From Immersiella caudata (taxonomy: Eukaryota > Ascomycota > Sordariomycetes > Sordariales > Lasiosphaeriaceae): a stretch of DNA of 64,000 nucleotides. The notes beneath the pieces are model-generated. The model did not search any database and was not told the origin of the DNA. It saw only the letters and a program-made list of their open reading frames with translations. The stretch spans positions 3,844,001 through 3,908,000 of the forward strand of contig JAULSU010000005.1 in assembly GCA_030512335.1 (NCBI GenBank), given 5' to 3'. This document shows, piece by piece, positions 10,203 to 21,357 of this stretch (its first letter is position 1; every line of letters starts with the position of its first letter). Both the position numbers and the translations under genes were made by a program.

Positions 10203-13200
10203 ATGACCAGCTACGATGGGGAGCGCTTCCCTCCCCGGATGTGGTACCGACGGGTGCCGTTCGTCTCGGTGAAGCCCATCGAGGCACGACTGGCGCGTCG
10301 CCCAGACGCGACTTGGAGTCCAGACGATGCAAACGCGGGGGCGGAGCGTGGAGCGGCTGAGGAAGCAACCCCGCTGCCGGACTCGACGGCCAGCTGGCTG
10401 TCGACCCTGACCTTCGGCTGGCTGAGTCCCGTGATCCGGACCGGGTACACCCGGCCCCTCCAGCTCGAGGATGTGTACGCCATGCCCGGCCACCGGCTGG
10501 CCGAGGACCATGCGGATCGGCTCGAGAAGTGTTGGTCGGCCGGCCTGGAGGCAAATAGAGCCCGGACGGCCTCCTCGGGGCTGTCGCGTACACCCTTTTG
10601 GCCGAGGGCCACCAGCGATGCCACGGTCTTGGCGCTCGGGCTCAACCGTGTTTGCTTCGGCTGGTTCTGGCTGGGCGGTCTTTTCAAACTGGCCGGTGAC
10701 CTCTCGCAGATGCTCGCGCCGCTGCTCATCCGCTTTCTCATCGACACGCTGTCCAGCCCGTCCTCGGCACAGGCCCAACGAGCCGGCTTCGGCTATGCCG
10801 TGGGCCTCTTCCTCCTGCTCGTCTTCTCCGTCACGGCCAACGTCCACGGCTTCTACCGCTCCTACACGACCGGCGTCTTGCTCCGGTCTGCTCTGATGCA
10901 CGCCATCTACCGCCGGGCGACCACCCGGCTCACGGAACGGGCCCGGCTCCAGCATGGCCTCGGCACCGGCAAGCTGATGAGCTTGATGAGCGCCGACGTG
11001 ACACGGGTCGACTTTTGCTGTGGCTTCCTCCATTCGGCCTGGACCAGCATCCTGCAGATCCTGCTGTGCTTTGCCCTCACGACCTGGTCGCTGGGCTACA
11101 GTGCGCTGCCCGGCTTCGGGCTCCTGGCGCTGCTGTACCCGCTGCAGACCGTCATGGTGCGCCAGCTGCTGCGCCTGCGGCGCGCCAGCATGCCCTTCAC
11201 CGACGCCCGCGTCAAGGCCGTCGTCGAGGCCGTGGCGACTGTGCGCCTCATCAAGATCAACGCCTACGAGCAGGGCCTGCTGGCGCGGATCGGACGCCTC
11301 AGGGCGGACGAGGTGGTCTACATCCGCAAGAGGATGCTGCTCAGGGCGCTCAACACGGCCGTCTCGTACACGGCGCCCACCCTGGCCGCTGTGGTCAGCA
11401 TCGTGTGCTACGGCGCGACGAGCCGCGGCGGCATGGATGCCGGCGTTGTCTTTTCCGCCCTGGCCTTCTTCCTGCTGCTGAGGACGCCGCTGCAGGCCCT
11501 GCCGATGGCGCTTTCCGCCATTGCGGATGCACGCGCGGCGCTCGAGCGTCTCGCCGACTTCATGCTCGCATCCGACCCTGGTGCGGCCGGCCACCCTCCC
11601 GGCGCTTCCGAGCTTGTTGGCGAGGCATCAGACGCTCCGACGTTGAGCGGTGTGGTGATTCGTATCGAGGACGCGACCTTTGCCTACCACGACGACGAAG
11701 ACGACGGTCTGGCGGGTGACGCTGCTGACGCACGCGGACAGGAAGCAGCCAAGCGGTTGCCCCCCGATGGACCCCGGAGTCAGGTGTCAGCCAGTCAAAA
11801 GCTGTTTCTCGACTCCCTCGTGGTGAATTGCCACCGGCTCACCTGCATCGTCGGCCCTGTCGGCTCGGGCAAATCTTCTGTGTTTAGGGCTATCCTGGGA
11901 GATATGCAGCTCCTCCGCGCGCGCTGCCTTCATTACCCGCGCCTGCCCCTGTTGTCGTCGTCATCGTCGTCGCCGTTGTCGCCGTCGTCACCGCCGTCAC
12001 CGCCATCACCGCCATCCCCTCTGGCATATGCTCCTCAGAGCCCCTGGCTGCTGAGCGACACGGTGCGGGAGAACATCGTCTTTGGCCGCCCCTTTGACCG
12101 GACATGGTACGACGAGGTGCTCGCCCGGTGCTGTCTGCATCCGGATATGGAGCGGCTGCCCGACGGCGACCTAACCGTCGTTGGCGAGCTGGGAATCTCC
12201 TTATCGGGCGGCCAGAGGCAGCGCATCAGCCTCGCGCGGGCCGTCTACGGCAGGAGCCCCCTGCTCATGCTGGACGACTGCTTCTCGGCGCTTGATGCCC
12301 ATGTAGGCCGACGCGTGTTTGACTTGGTTGTCGGCCGGGCCCGGAGGGACGGCGAGGCCACGGTTGTTCTGGTGACGCATTCGGTGAAGCTTGCGAGAGA
12401 GGCTGACCATATCGTCTACATGGAGAAGGGGCGCATCGTGGAGCAAGGCTCATACCAGGCCCTGGTTGGCCGGAGCGGGCCGTTTGCGCTGTTTGCAGGG
12501 TCTCTGGTGGAGACAGAGGACTCGGGCTCGGACTCGGACTCGGACGCTGATAAGCCAGCTGCCGTCAGCCAGCCGCAAAAACAAGAGCCCGGAACCACGG
12601 GAACGCAGGAAAGGGTGCGGATGCCGGACGACCCCACCACCACCACCACCACCGCCGCCGCCGCCGCCCAACTTGGCGTTAAGCAGCACGACAAGGCTCG
12701 AGGGGCCGAGATGATGCAGGCCGAGGAGCGCCTCGTCGGCTCCGTCACCGCCAACACATATCTCCGCTACGTCCAAATGGGCAACGCGCGACTCACGGTT
12801 CCTCTGTTCGTCACCTCCGTCGTCGTCTACCAAGGCGCCAGCATCGTGTCCCCCCTCTGGCTCAGCTGGTGGCAAACCACGCGCTACCCTTTGCTCTCTC
12901 CCGCCGCCTACATGGGCGGCTACGCGGCCTTTGGGATCGGCCAGTCCCTCGGCCTGTTCAGCATGAGCGCGGTCTTTGCTCTCTTTTGCTTTTGGTGCTC
13001 CAACCACCTGCACCGCGCGGCCGTGACGCGGGTGCTCCACGCGCCCGTGGCCTTCTTCGACACCACGCCCGCGGGCCGCGTCACGCACCGCTTCAGCAAG
13101 GACGTCGACGCTATCGACAACGTCGTCGGCGAGACGCTGCGGCTGTTCCTGTCGACGGCCGCGCAGGCCGTCGGCACAATCATCGTCGTGACCGTCGTGA

Positions 13201-14853
13201 TCCCGGGCTTCGCCGCCGTCGCCGTCGCCGTGCTGCTAGTGTACGTCTGGACGGGCATGTACTACCGGCCCGCGGCGCGTGAGCTGCGCCGCCTGACCAA
13301 CCTGCTGCGCAGTCGCGTGTACGAAACCTTTGGCGAGTCGCTCGCGGGGCTGCCGACGCTGCGGGCGTTCGGGGCGGTGCCGCGCTTCGTGGCTGCTAAC
13401 GCCCGAGCCGTGGACGCCGAGGCTGCGACGTACTGGATGTCGGTGGGGTGCCAGCGATGGCTGAACCTGCGGCTGGACCTGTGCGGGGCCGTGCTGGTGC
13501 TGGCGTCAGGGTTGCTGGTGGTCGGGCTGCGGGACACCATCGGCGCCGCGGCGGGGGGCGTGGTGCTGTCGTACGTGGTGACGGCGCAGGCCGTATTTGG
13601 CAACATGATACGGCAGAGCGCCCAGATTGAAAACAACATGAATTCGGTCGAGAGGATGCTGCATTATGCCGACAAGATGGAGCAGGAGCCGGCGCACGAC
13701 GTCGCCGAGGTGGACGGAGCCCTAAAAGCCAAGCGCTGGCCGTGGTCCGGCCGTGTGCAATTCCAGGCGCTGACGCTGAGCCACCGGCCGGAGCTGGAGC
13801 CAGCTCTCCGGGACATCACTCTAGATGTGAGGCCCGGCGAGAAGGTGGGCGTCGTGGGGCGGACTGGGGCAGGAAAGTCGACGCGTGAGTTCCACTCTCC
13901 CTCTCCCTCTCTCCCTCTCTCTCCTCTCTCTCCCTCTCTCTCCTCTCTCCCTCTCTCCCTCTCTCCCTCTCTCTCCCTCTCTCTCCCTCTCTCTCCTCCC
14001 TCTCTCCCTCTCTCCCTCTCTCCCTCTCTCCCTCTCCCTCTCTCCCTCTCTCCCTCTCTCCCTCTCTCCCTCTCTCCCTCTCCCTCTCTCTTCACCTACT
14101 CAGTTGAGCACGCAAGTACCTACCTAGTTAGCTCACCATAGTCATCCAGTGATATCCGCCCTGCTGAGAATTGCGGAGCCCAGCAGCGGCAGGATTCTCA
14201 TTGACGGCGTCGATACTCGCACCATCGGCCTGCATCTGCTGCGGTCCAGCCTGTCCGTCATCAGCCAGGATGCCGTCCTCCTGGCCGGAACCATCCGGTA
14301 CAACCTGGATCCGCTGCAGCACTACGACGATGCCTGGTTGTACCAGTGCTTGCAGAGAGTCGGCCTCGTTGCTGATGGCCCGCGGGACAGCCCCAATGCC
14401 GATTCAGACATCCGAGACAAGGACATGGCAAGCCAGTCTAGCGGGCTCGAAAAGACGCACGACTCGGAAACCACCAGCCGCAGCCGAGGTCTGACGCTGG
14501 GCTCGGAGGTCAAGGAGAACGGCGCAAACCTCTCGCACGGCCAACGGTCTCTACTATCTATCGCGCGTGCCCTTGCAAGGCGGTCGAGAATTGTCATCCT
14601 CGACGAGGCCACCGCGTCGATCGACGGTAGGGCCGATACCGAGATCCAGGCAATGCTGAACAAGGTGATGGGCGACGCCACCGTGCTCACGGTGGCTCAT
14701 CGGCTAGAGACGGTCATGACGACGTGTGACAGGATCGTGGTCATGGATAGTGGCAGGATCGTGGAGGCGGGCCCGGCGCCGGAGCTCTATTGCCGACCCG
14801 ACGGGCTATTTCGGAGGCTCTGTCTTGCCTCTCACATTACGCTCCGGAAGTAG
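10203..14853 (+). CDS. ABCC-type (MRP-like) full-size ABC transporter
   Basis: Two exons, 10203-13884 and 14150-14853, give 1461 aa. The 265-nt intron (GTGAGT...CAG) splits the Walker A motif of the second nucleotide-binding domain, and splicing restores GAGKSTLISALLR. Order: N-terminal cytosolic part, TMD1, NBD1 (Walker A GPVGSGKSS; signature LSGGQRQR; Walker B LLMLDDCFSALD, with Asp in place of the catalytic Glu as is usual for MRP NBD1), TMD2, NBD2 (signature LSHGQR, Walker B IVILDEATAS, H-loop VAHR). NBD1 has a Ser/Pro-rich insertion of about 25 residues after Walker A (11945-12020). The start is the ATG at 10203; an in-frame ATG at 10137 is an alternative. It probably exports the siderophore or a related compound, as SitT-type ABC genes are known to sit in siderophore clusters. 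The substrate is inferred from context only. Confidence 0.9.
13895..14092. repeat. CT-rich (CTCTCCCT)n microsatellite inside intron
   Basis: About 200 bases of almost pure pyrimidine, built of ctctccct/ctccctct units, fill most of the single ABC transporter intron. The tract is far longer than a normal polypyrimidine tract and makes this intron about four times longer than the others in the window. Confidence 0.9.
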
Positions 14854-15534
14854 GTACATGTAGGTAGGCATATTTACAACCAACCTTGCAAGTCAGCAGC
14901 AGCGCACGCAGAAGACTGCAATCCCTCGTTTTAGCACAGAGCCGGTCTTCCGCTTTCTCGTATCTGACCCTGGTCCCTTTTGAATTCACAGCGCAACCCT
15001 TAGGAGGCTTCCGTAAGTAGAGACGCTCTGAACATGGAGCTCCTGACTCATGCATGCCATTGTCCACGTGACGAGTCACCAGTTTGGTCGACTTGATGTA
15101 GTTCGACCGATGCCGGAGGATGGAACCACTAAAGATGGTCTTCCCTGACCTATCACGACTTGCCCTGCAGCCATCTCATCAGCGGCGCTGTCAAGGATTG
15201 GCTCATGTAGCACTCCGCTGATCGGCCAACCACCTCGTGAAGGGTACCTACATTAGGTACATGTACCTACCTGAGGTACCTAGGCACGAGTTCTTTGGAT
15301 CCGTTGCATTGGCATTCTGCGGCTCTTACGTACAATATTGGGCCTCTCAAATCCAACATCTCGGCGCCGAGAATGCTCTGCAGCCAGGGTTGGGGTGACA
15401 CATAGCCCAGTGCTGGAGTGTAGACGCGCAACAAACTTGGAAAACGAGCGCCCAGACCCCTGAAAGGGAAATGATATGCGCTGTGGTAAAGCGGCAACCG
15501 GGTGCACACGCTCATTTTTCAGCGCCAAGAGAGT

Positions 15535-15543
15535 TTATCAGAT
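15535..15543 (-). promoter_or_regulatory. GATA-factor (SreA-type) site ATCTGATAA
   Basis: Plus strand TTATCAGAT, exact reverse complement of ATCTGATAA, about 415 bp upstream of the MFS transporter start. Confidence 0.7.
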
Positions 15544-15712
15544 GCTGCAGCACATGCGCTAGCGCGTTGCCAAGTGTGGGGGATTGGTTGCAACGGCCCA
15601 TTGGGGCCACAACACCCAACATCATCCTCCAATCCCTTTCCGCTAATAACACGACCCCGTCGGGTCGGAGTAGGAAATGGGGCCCAAGTCCGGAACCAGC
15701 ACCGATGGGTCC

Positions 15713-15721
15713 ATCAGATAA
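15713..15721 (+). promoter_or_regulatory. GATA-factor (SreA-type) site ATCAGATAA
   Basis: Exact ATCWGATAA with W=A, about 235 bp upstream of the MFS start. It is the second site in this promoter. Confidence 0.7.
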
Positions 15722-15955
15722 CTCGGGAACCCTGGGTTCTTGAGGGGGTTTATTGCGACGCCACTTGTAAATCCCCAACGTTGCTACCGTCTGGTGGTCA
15801 AAATCACCTCCCCCCTCGTGCAATCTATTTCAATGTGACCTCGCTGGTCATCGTTTCTCCTGCTTCTTCTCTGCATCCATCATTAAAATCCATCAACCTA
15901 TATTCAAGTTTACCGCAGATTGTGGGCCCTGTCTGGAGGCCCGACCAAGAAAGCC

Positions 15956-17950
15956 ATGTCGACGCCAGCCGCTCCAAAGACAGACGCCGGTCACGGGTTT
16001 ACGTCGCCGTCGCGGATAAGCGACGAAACGGTCGAGGTTGCTGCCGGGAAATCTGGCACGGCCCTTCCTCCGCGGCGTGATTCGGCCCTCGTCGACTCGG
16101 GCGCGGACGCGGACGTCAATGACGGCCACGCGGAAATCGGCGTCAGCCGCGTCGAGGCCTTCAACAAGGTGCTGTACCAGTCAGGCCGGTCCGGCAAAGT
16201 GCTGCTCTGGCTGCTGGGCGTGTCCATCGGCCTCACCATGTTCGCGTACGCGCTCGACCAGGGCATCACGTCGAGCATCTTCACCACCATGGCCAGCTCC
16301 ACCTTTGGCCAGCACAGCTCCCTCGCCGCCGTCAGCACGGCCAGCCAGATCATCCGCGCCATCAGCAAGCCCTTTATCGGCAAGCTGGCCGACATCACGT
16401 CGCGCCCCACCACCTACGTCGTCATCCTCGTCTTCTACGTCGTCGGCTTTGCCGTCGCCGCCAGCGCCAGCACCTTTGCCGCCTACACGGTCGGCATCTG
16501 CTTCACGGCGGTCGGCAAATCCGGGCTCGACCTGCTGAGCGACATCATTGTCGGCGATCTGACGCCGCTGCAGTGGCGCGGCTTCTTCGGCGCCGCCTTG
16601 TCCATCCCCTTTGTGGCGACGGTCCCCGTCAACGGATTCATCGCCCAGGCCTTTGTCGACAACTGGCGCTGGGGCTTGGGCATGTTTGCCATCCTCGTGC
16701 CGGTGCTGCTGCTGCCTGCCATCTTCACGCTGTACACGATGCAGCGCCGGGGCGAGAGGCTGGGCATGGTCACCATGGCCGCCTCGAAGCGCGTGAGAAC
16801 CGGAGCGGACGAGGCCAAGACGCCTGCTGCCGCCGCGCCCAAGGCCACCGCCGCGCGCTGGTTCCAGATGCTGCGCCAGGGCCTGATCGACATTGACATC
16901 ATCGGGCTCATCATCCTCGGCTTCGCCTTCTCGCTCATCCTGCTGCCCTTCACCCTCGCCTCGAGGTCGCCTGGCGGCTGGGCCAACGGGGGCATCATCG
17001 CCATGCTCGTCCTCGGCTTCGTGCTGCTCATCGCCTTTGTCCTCTTCGAGGTCTACCTCGCCAAGAAGCCGCTCATGACGGGCCGCATCCTCAAGAACCG
17101 CACGTTCCTGGCGGCCGTCACCATCTACACCTTCAACCAGATGGCCTCGGCCACCCGCAACACGTACCTGTCCTCGTACGTGTACATCATCAAGGAGTGG
17201 ACCACCTACGAATGGACCATCTTTCTGGGCATCACCACCATGGGCCTGAGCATCCTGGGCCCCATCGTCGGCCTGATCCAGCGAACCACGCACCGGTACA
17301 AGACGATGATGGTCTTTGGCGCGAGCGCGCGGCTCATCGCCTACGGCATTCTGGTGCAACCCAACGGCCACATGGTGCAGGACACGGCGCGGCTGGTGGT
17401 CGCCCAGCTCCTCTTCTGCCTGGGCTCGTTCAACGTGGTTGGCGTCCGCGTCGGCAGCCAAGCGTCGGTGCCGCACGACGACATGGCCACCATTATCTCG
17501 CTGCTGACGCTCTGGTCGACGCTGGGGTCGTCCATCGGCAGCGCCGTGGCCTCGGCCGTTTGGACGCACGAGATGCTGCCCCGCATGCGCGCCGAGATGC
17601 CTGGCGTGAGCGAAGCCACCGTTGCGAAGCTCTACGGCAACATCAGGACGCTGCGGACGTCGTACGACTTTGACGACCCTGTCAGGCAGGGCGCCATCCG
17701 TGCGTATGCGTATGTCAACGGCCACATCTCCATCGCGGCGCTGGTCCTTGCGGGAGTGCCGCTGGTGGCGACCTTCTTCATGCCCAACTTTTACCTGGGC
17801 AGGCAGCAGAACGCCGTCACCAACCTGGGACTGGATGGCGAGAGGGTCGATGTGCCGCGTGAGGCTCGTAGGGAGGAATCTGATGTCGAGCGAGCCCGCA
17901 GACCGTTCTATCGGAGGATGCTTGACGCGTATAACAACGATCGCGTGTAA
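15956..17950 (+). CDS. MFS siderophore-iron transporter (SIT/MirB-ARN family)
   Basis: Single exon, ATG at 15956, 664 aa. After a hydrophilic N-terminus of about 85 residues come the multiple membrane spans of the siderophore-iron:H+ symporter family. Family-typical stretches are ALDQGITSS in helix 1, KLADITSRP in the first cytosolic loop, DIIVGDLTPLQWRGF, and NWRWGLGMFAI before the mid-protein loop. The C-terminal tail is charged (about 40 residues). Known members take ferri-siderophores up across the plasma membrane. The place in the cluster and two SreA-type sites in the promoter support iron-repressed uptake. The preferred siderophore cannot be read from sequence. A run of A follows the stop codon. 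Confidence 0.9.
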   Translation: MSTPAAPKTDAGHGFTSPSRISDETVEVAAGKSGTALPPRRDSALVDSGADADVNDGHAEIGVSRVEAFNKVLYQSGRSGKVLLWLLGVSIGLTMFAYALDQGITSSIFTTMASSTFGQHSSLAAVSTASQIIRAISKPFIGKLADITSRPTTYVVILVFYVVGFAVAASASTFAAYTVGICFTAVGKSGLDLLSDIIVGDLTPLQWRGFFGAALSIPFVATVPVNGFIAQAFVDNWRWGLGMFAILVPVLLLPAIFTLYTMQRRGERLGMVTMAASKRVRTGADEAKTPAAAAPKATAARWFQMLRQGLIDIDIIGLIILGFAFSLILLPFTLASRSPGGWANGGIIAMLVLGFVLLIAFVLFEVYLAKKPLMTGRILKNRTFLAAVTIYTFNQMASATRNTYLSSYVYIIKEWTTYEWTIFLGITTMGLSILGPIVGLIQRTTHRYKTMMVFGASARLIAYGILVQPNGHMVQDTARLVVAQLLFCLGSFNVVGVRVGSQASVPHDDMATIISLLTLWSTLGSSIGSAVASAVWTHEMLPRMRAEMPGVSEATVAKLYGNIRTLRTSYDFDDPVRQGAIRAYAYVNGHISIAALVLAGVPLVATFFMPNFYLGRQQNAVTNLGLDGERVDVPREARREESDVERARRPFYRRMLDAYNNDRV

Positions 17951-18268
17951 AAAAAAAAAAAACCACCCAGGGGCCGATGGCTCTCTCCCGAAGAGCGCTC
18001 GTTAACTTCACCCCAGGGCGGTGGCGAGTGGGATTTTGGACGCTTTTTGGCTCAGATATCTCCTAGTGGTTTCATTACCGTGGTTAAAAGCTTACGTTCC
18101 CTCACCCAAACAAATTCACAATCTGTGTCCCTCGGACGCTGAGAACAACTGCCCATCGGCATCAATACCCTATAGCTCTTGAGTATTTTCAATTTCAGAA
18201 GCCCAGAGAGTCGAAGCTTCATGCCACCTACTCGTATAGGTACATAGGCAGGTAGATAGGTTGGCAGA
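17951..18268. other. Intergenic, nothing recognised
   Basis: 3' flank of the MFS gene and of the carboxypeptidase pseudogene. An A-run at 17950-17962 and TAGGTA elements at 18236-18262 are the only structure seen. Confidence 0.6.
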
Positions 18269-20203
18269 CTACAAGATACACTCCATGGCGCTGAAACGAG
18301 CTTGACGGAGCCTGTTTTCAGTACTTGATAGCAATCGTGATGCCAGGCCCGGTGCAGATCCGCACCTAACCGCAGCTGGTTCGCTCACAAATCCTCCCTC
18401 GGCTTCCCTTCCCCCTTCCCTACCCCAAATAACCCAGCAATCCTCCACCACCACCGCCAAACCGTTCATAAACGCTTCCCACACGATATCATTGCAGCTC
18501 CATCTCTTCAGCACATTGCATCTCTCCTCCGGCATCTCCGGCGCCTTCTCCCTCCACGATCTCGTGTCCTCAACGCCGACCGTCACGTAGTTCTCATCAA
18601 CCTGCACGTCCCCTTCTGCTACGTCTATCCCCATCACAGCCCGCATAAACACCTCGTAGCTAATCTGCGGCTGGTATGCCGGCACCTTATGGCCCGCCTG
18701 GAACACTCTGTTGAAACCGAACCTGCCCAGCTGCCTGGTCATCCCCTTCATCTCATCACCATCTGCCAACAGGGCCACGAATCCCGCCTGCGCAGCGAAC
18801 TCTTGCCGTCTTGACCACGGCACCGCGAGGCTGACAGCCTCCCCTCCCCTCTAGTTACATGCCGTATCCCTATCGCCATAGATGAGATGCACCGAGACGT
18901 TGCGGCCCAGCAGGTATGCAATGTCCTCTAGATATCCGCCGCGATACCAATCAAACGTCCTCTCAAACGCCGTGTTTACCGCGTTGGACACGCCTGTGTA
19001 GTTGACCGGTGAACCCAGGGTAGACAACACATGGGAATTGGTCAGGTACCCGTAGAGATGGGGAGGCGGGAAGGGGTCAAAGGTGGAGTGGGCGATGTCG
19101 TAGTAGGCGCGGCCGGAACTAGAGAGGGCATTTGCGATGGGGGCTTCGTAGGTGGCGAAGATGGACTCGCAGGGGAAATGGGAGAGAAGCGGGCCGTGAG
19201 AGAGGGGAGCTTGGTAGGATTGCGATCATGTCGTTGCAGCCGCCGGGGCGGGTCCAACTGGAGAGGAGTGTGTCGTAGGTGGTTTTGTCAAGGACGGGGG
19301 TGCCGTACGTCTGGGAGGGGTTAGCATTCATTGGCAGTAGGCTGGGCGGGGCGGAGACGGGGTTATTATCGGGCTTTCGTTGTTGTAGAATTGATGGAGG
19401 TAATACTCCCCTAAACAGCCATTTCGATCCAGCCGTTGATGGTGCCTAGGGTAGCGGGGTGAAGCTTAAAAGCTCCCTTTTTCAGCAGATGTACTGTTGC
19501 TAATCTTCTCGTTTTGCTCTTGGAAGAAAGCCATGATCCCAGGCCCATAGTGCCCTCCAAAGCTCTCAACCCAGAGATTAATGTGGTCATCAGCGGGTTT
19601 GTGATGTGGAAACTCGAGGAACCATATTTGCGCAAAATGCCAGAGAGAATGTGCTGCATAGGCTGTAGTATTTGCTATATGTCGAACTTTCTAGCTGCTC
19701 ATGGTTCCCAAGCGAGCGGTGGTGTTTAGTTCCGGCATTCCCTCGGTGAAGTTGGTTGGTGTAATGTCCCATCCGGATTTTACAGCCCTTACTGTAACGT
19801 TGGTCAAGGTGTCAAACGAGAAGCCCACTTGGGTCGGCTGGTCAATGTAGAGCATATTGACTTCATTATTCCATCTCCACGGGTTGAGAACCGTGCTGTT
19901 GGAGTCTGGAGTAACGAAGCACGGCCCATTCTCTTCTAAACGGCCCATCATGGATAGTGCACCGGGCCCGCCGTTGTGCCAAATGGCGAGCGGGGCGGTG
20001 GATGCGTTTTTTCTGGCCTCGAAGAGCCAAAAGAAGCTGACTTTTCTTAGTGATGACAACAAAGAATCGTCTTCCCGGTTGGGGTCTCACGTGTTGACAG
20101 GGTAGTCCTGACTCTCCCCATTGCCGTCTTGCAGGAAGCCAGGTGGTAAGTAGACGTAACCGGAATAAGACTTTACACCCGACGTTGTCTCGCATAGTTT
20201 GGG
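18269..20203 (-). pseudogene. Broken serine carboxypeptidase (carboxypeptidase S1-like)
   Basis: Conserved peptidase S10 blocks occur in the right order but in different frames. They include CETTSGVKSYSGYV near 20190, WHNGGPGALSM near 19975, VESFGGHYGP (the GESYGG nucleophile region, Ser kept) near 19550, YGDRDTACN (catalytic Asp) near 18865 and AGHKVPAYQP (catalytic His) near 18690. A 55-nt intron (20046-20100) splices in frame. Breaks: TAG at 19691-19693, a frameshift near 19470, TAG at 19411-19413, further frame changes between 19410 and 19120, and TAG at 18851-18853. The two nonsense codons at 19691 and 19411 and the one at 18851 sit where family members usually have Gln or Trp. A signal-peptide exon is not found upstream of 20203. 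The gene is dead but quite recent, since long blocks remain readable. Confidence 0.85.
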
Positions 20204-20584
20204 CTACAAAGGATGAGATTCTGTAAGAGAGTGGAGCTGTATCAGGTCAAGCGAAAAGCGCCTGTTGGACGGGTCGCCGAGGCCGGCCGCCGGCAGACCG
20301 CTTTCTCCGTGCGGCAGGGTCGTAAAACGTGGGGGCGGAAGAGAGTGACCCCTTAACGCTATGGCGGCTTATCGTCGAGCGGAGTGATCAACTTCTTGGC
20401 GTGATCACCGTGATGACTCCTTTTAGCGTTGAGCAGAGTGATCACTCCGCGCGTGGCCACCGAGTGGCCTCTACCGGCACAGTGGTTTCTGCGGGCCATC
20501 CGTCGGTCCATGCCGGCCCAATTGTGCGAGCCAGGTCGTCACAGAATCTCTGTGTATGTAACTGCTCTCTCCGTTTCCTAAATA
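20204..20584. other. Junction region between two pseudogenes
   Basis: No gene recognised. A gagtgatcac/gatcaccgtgatgac patch at 20380-20450 contains short inverted repeats but no clear transposon end. Confidence 0.4.
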
Positions 20585-21357
20585 AGTTCCTCTGCTTACC
20601 AAATACACAGAAAGTCCTCAACATCGGCATAAGCACTAGCATCTAGGCCATCGACTTCGCCGACGAGTTCCCCGCCACTGAAGTCACCAGAACCGACCTC
20701 TCCGTAATCTAACCGACACAAGTCCGTCCTAACCTCTGTTTCAAAATCGACGATTACACAGCGTCCCCCTAGACCTGGCTTGAAAACACGTTGACTATAG
20801 TTGTATACAGTACCTGTTTAGGTGTACCACGTTTATGCCTTGGGGGGCTAGGTCGAGAGCATCGAGGTCGAGGTGGATTATGTTAGCGATAATAGGTTAG
20901 TGACGCTAGGAAGCGCTATAACTATGTAGGGAGATATATGTAGGTAGGCGTGGCCTCAAGATCGGGGGGTCGTTTATGATTTTGAGGGAGTGGTTACAGA
21001 GGAAGGGGGTAGAGGCTGCTGAATTTGTTAATATTACCGAGACGGATAGGAAGGTATGTTGTTTGTCTCATATCAGAGAGGTGTTTAGATCTGTTAGGGC
21101 GGTTACTGACTGACTAACTGACTAAGCGCAGGTGCCTATTGGCGGATGGCCGCTTCATCCCGAAGCTCACCGAGATGGGCAAGTTTGTGTAGCTTGGATT
21201 TAAAAATGACTTGGAAGGATATCCATCGCTGGTGTGGAACGTGATTTTAGGACGGTCCGCTGATGAGTTTTAAATCTTCCTCGTAAAGACTCGGAAGGAG
21301 TTGCGTGACCCAAGGGTACACCCTTATTTCTGGGTTCGGTGGATCTATGGGCAGAAA
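20585..21357 (+). pseudogene. LaeA-like (TAM/UMTA-type) methyltransferase pseudogene, RIP-like decay
   Basis: Frame pieces follow the fungal LaeA-like methyltransferase family in order. The SAM-binding region reads KVLNIGISTSI*AIDFADEF (family: GTGTGIW at the damaged part). It is followed by TEVTRTDLS, a VDYVSDN block, and at the end RKELRDPRVHPYF and RWIYGQK. In-frame stops are at 20644-20646, 20710-20712, 20770-20772 and others. They replace Trp or Gln codons, and Gly/Asp codons changed to Ser/Asn; this is the C-to-T and G-to-A pattern of repeat-induced point mutation. An intron is still recognisable at 21054-21131 (GTATGT...GCAG). The N-terminal part is not identifiable. Confidence 0.8.

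Larger units (their letters stand above)
14854..15955. promoter_or_regulatory. Promoter region of the MFS siderophore transporter
   Basis: 1.1 kb without a gene. It contains two exact ATCWGATAA sites (15535 and 15713; listed separately) and a dense patch of TACCTA/TAGGTA palindromic elements at 15241-15284. Confidence 0.6.

Noticed and set aside
16181..17725. 514-codon minus-strand frame opposite the MFS transporter
   Set aside because: Asp/Gly/Arg-rich shadow frame; the plus-strand product is a clear siderophore transporter.
20380..20450. Inverted repeats around gagtgatcac as a transposon end
   Set aside because: Too short, no target duplication, and no transposase remnant nearby.
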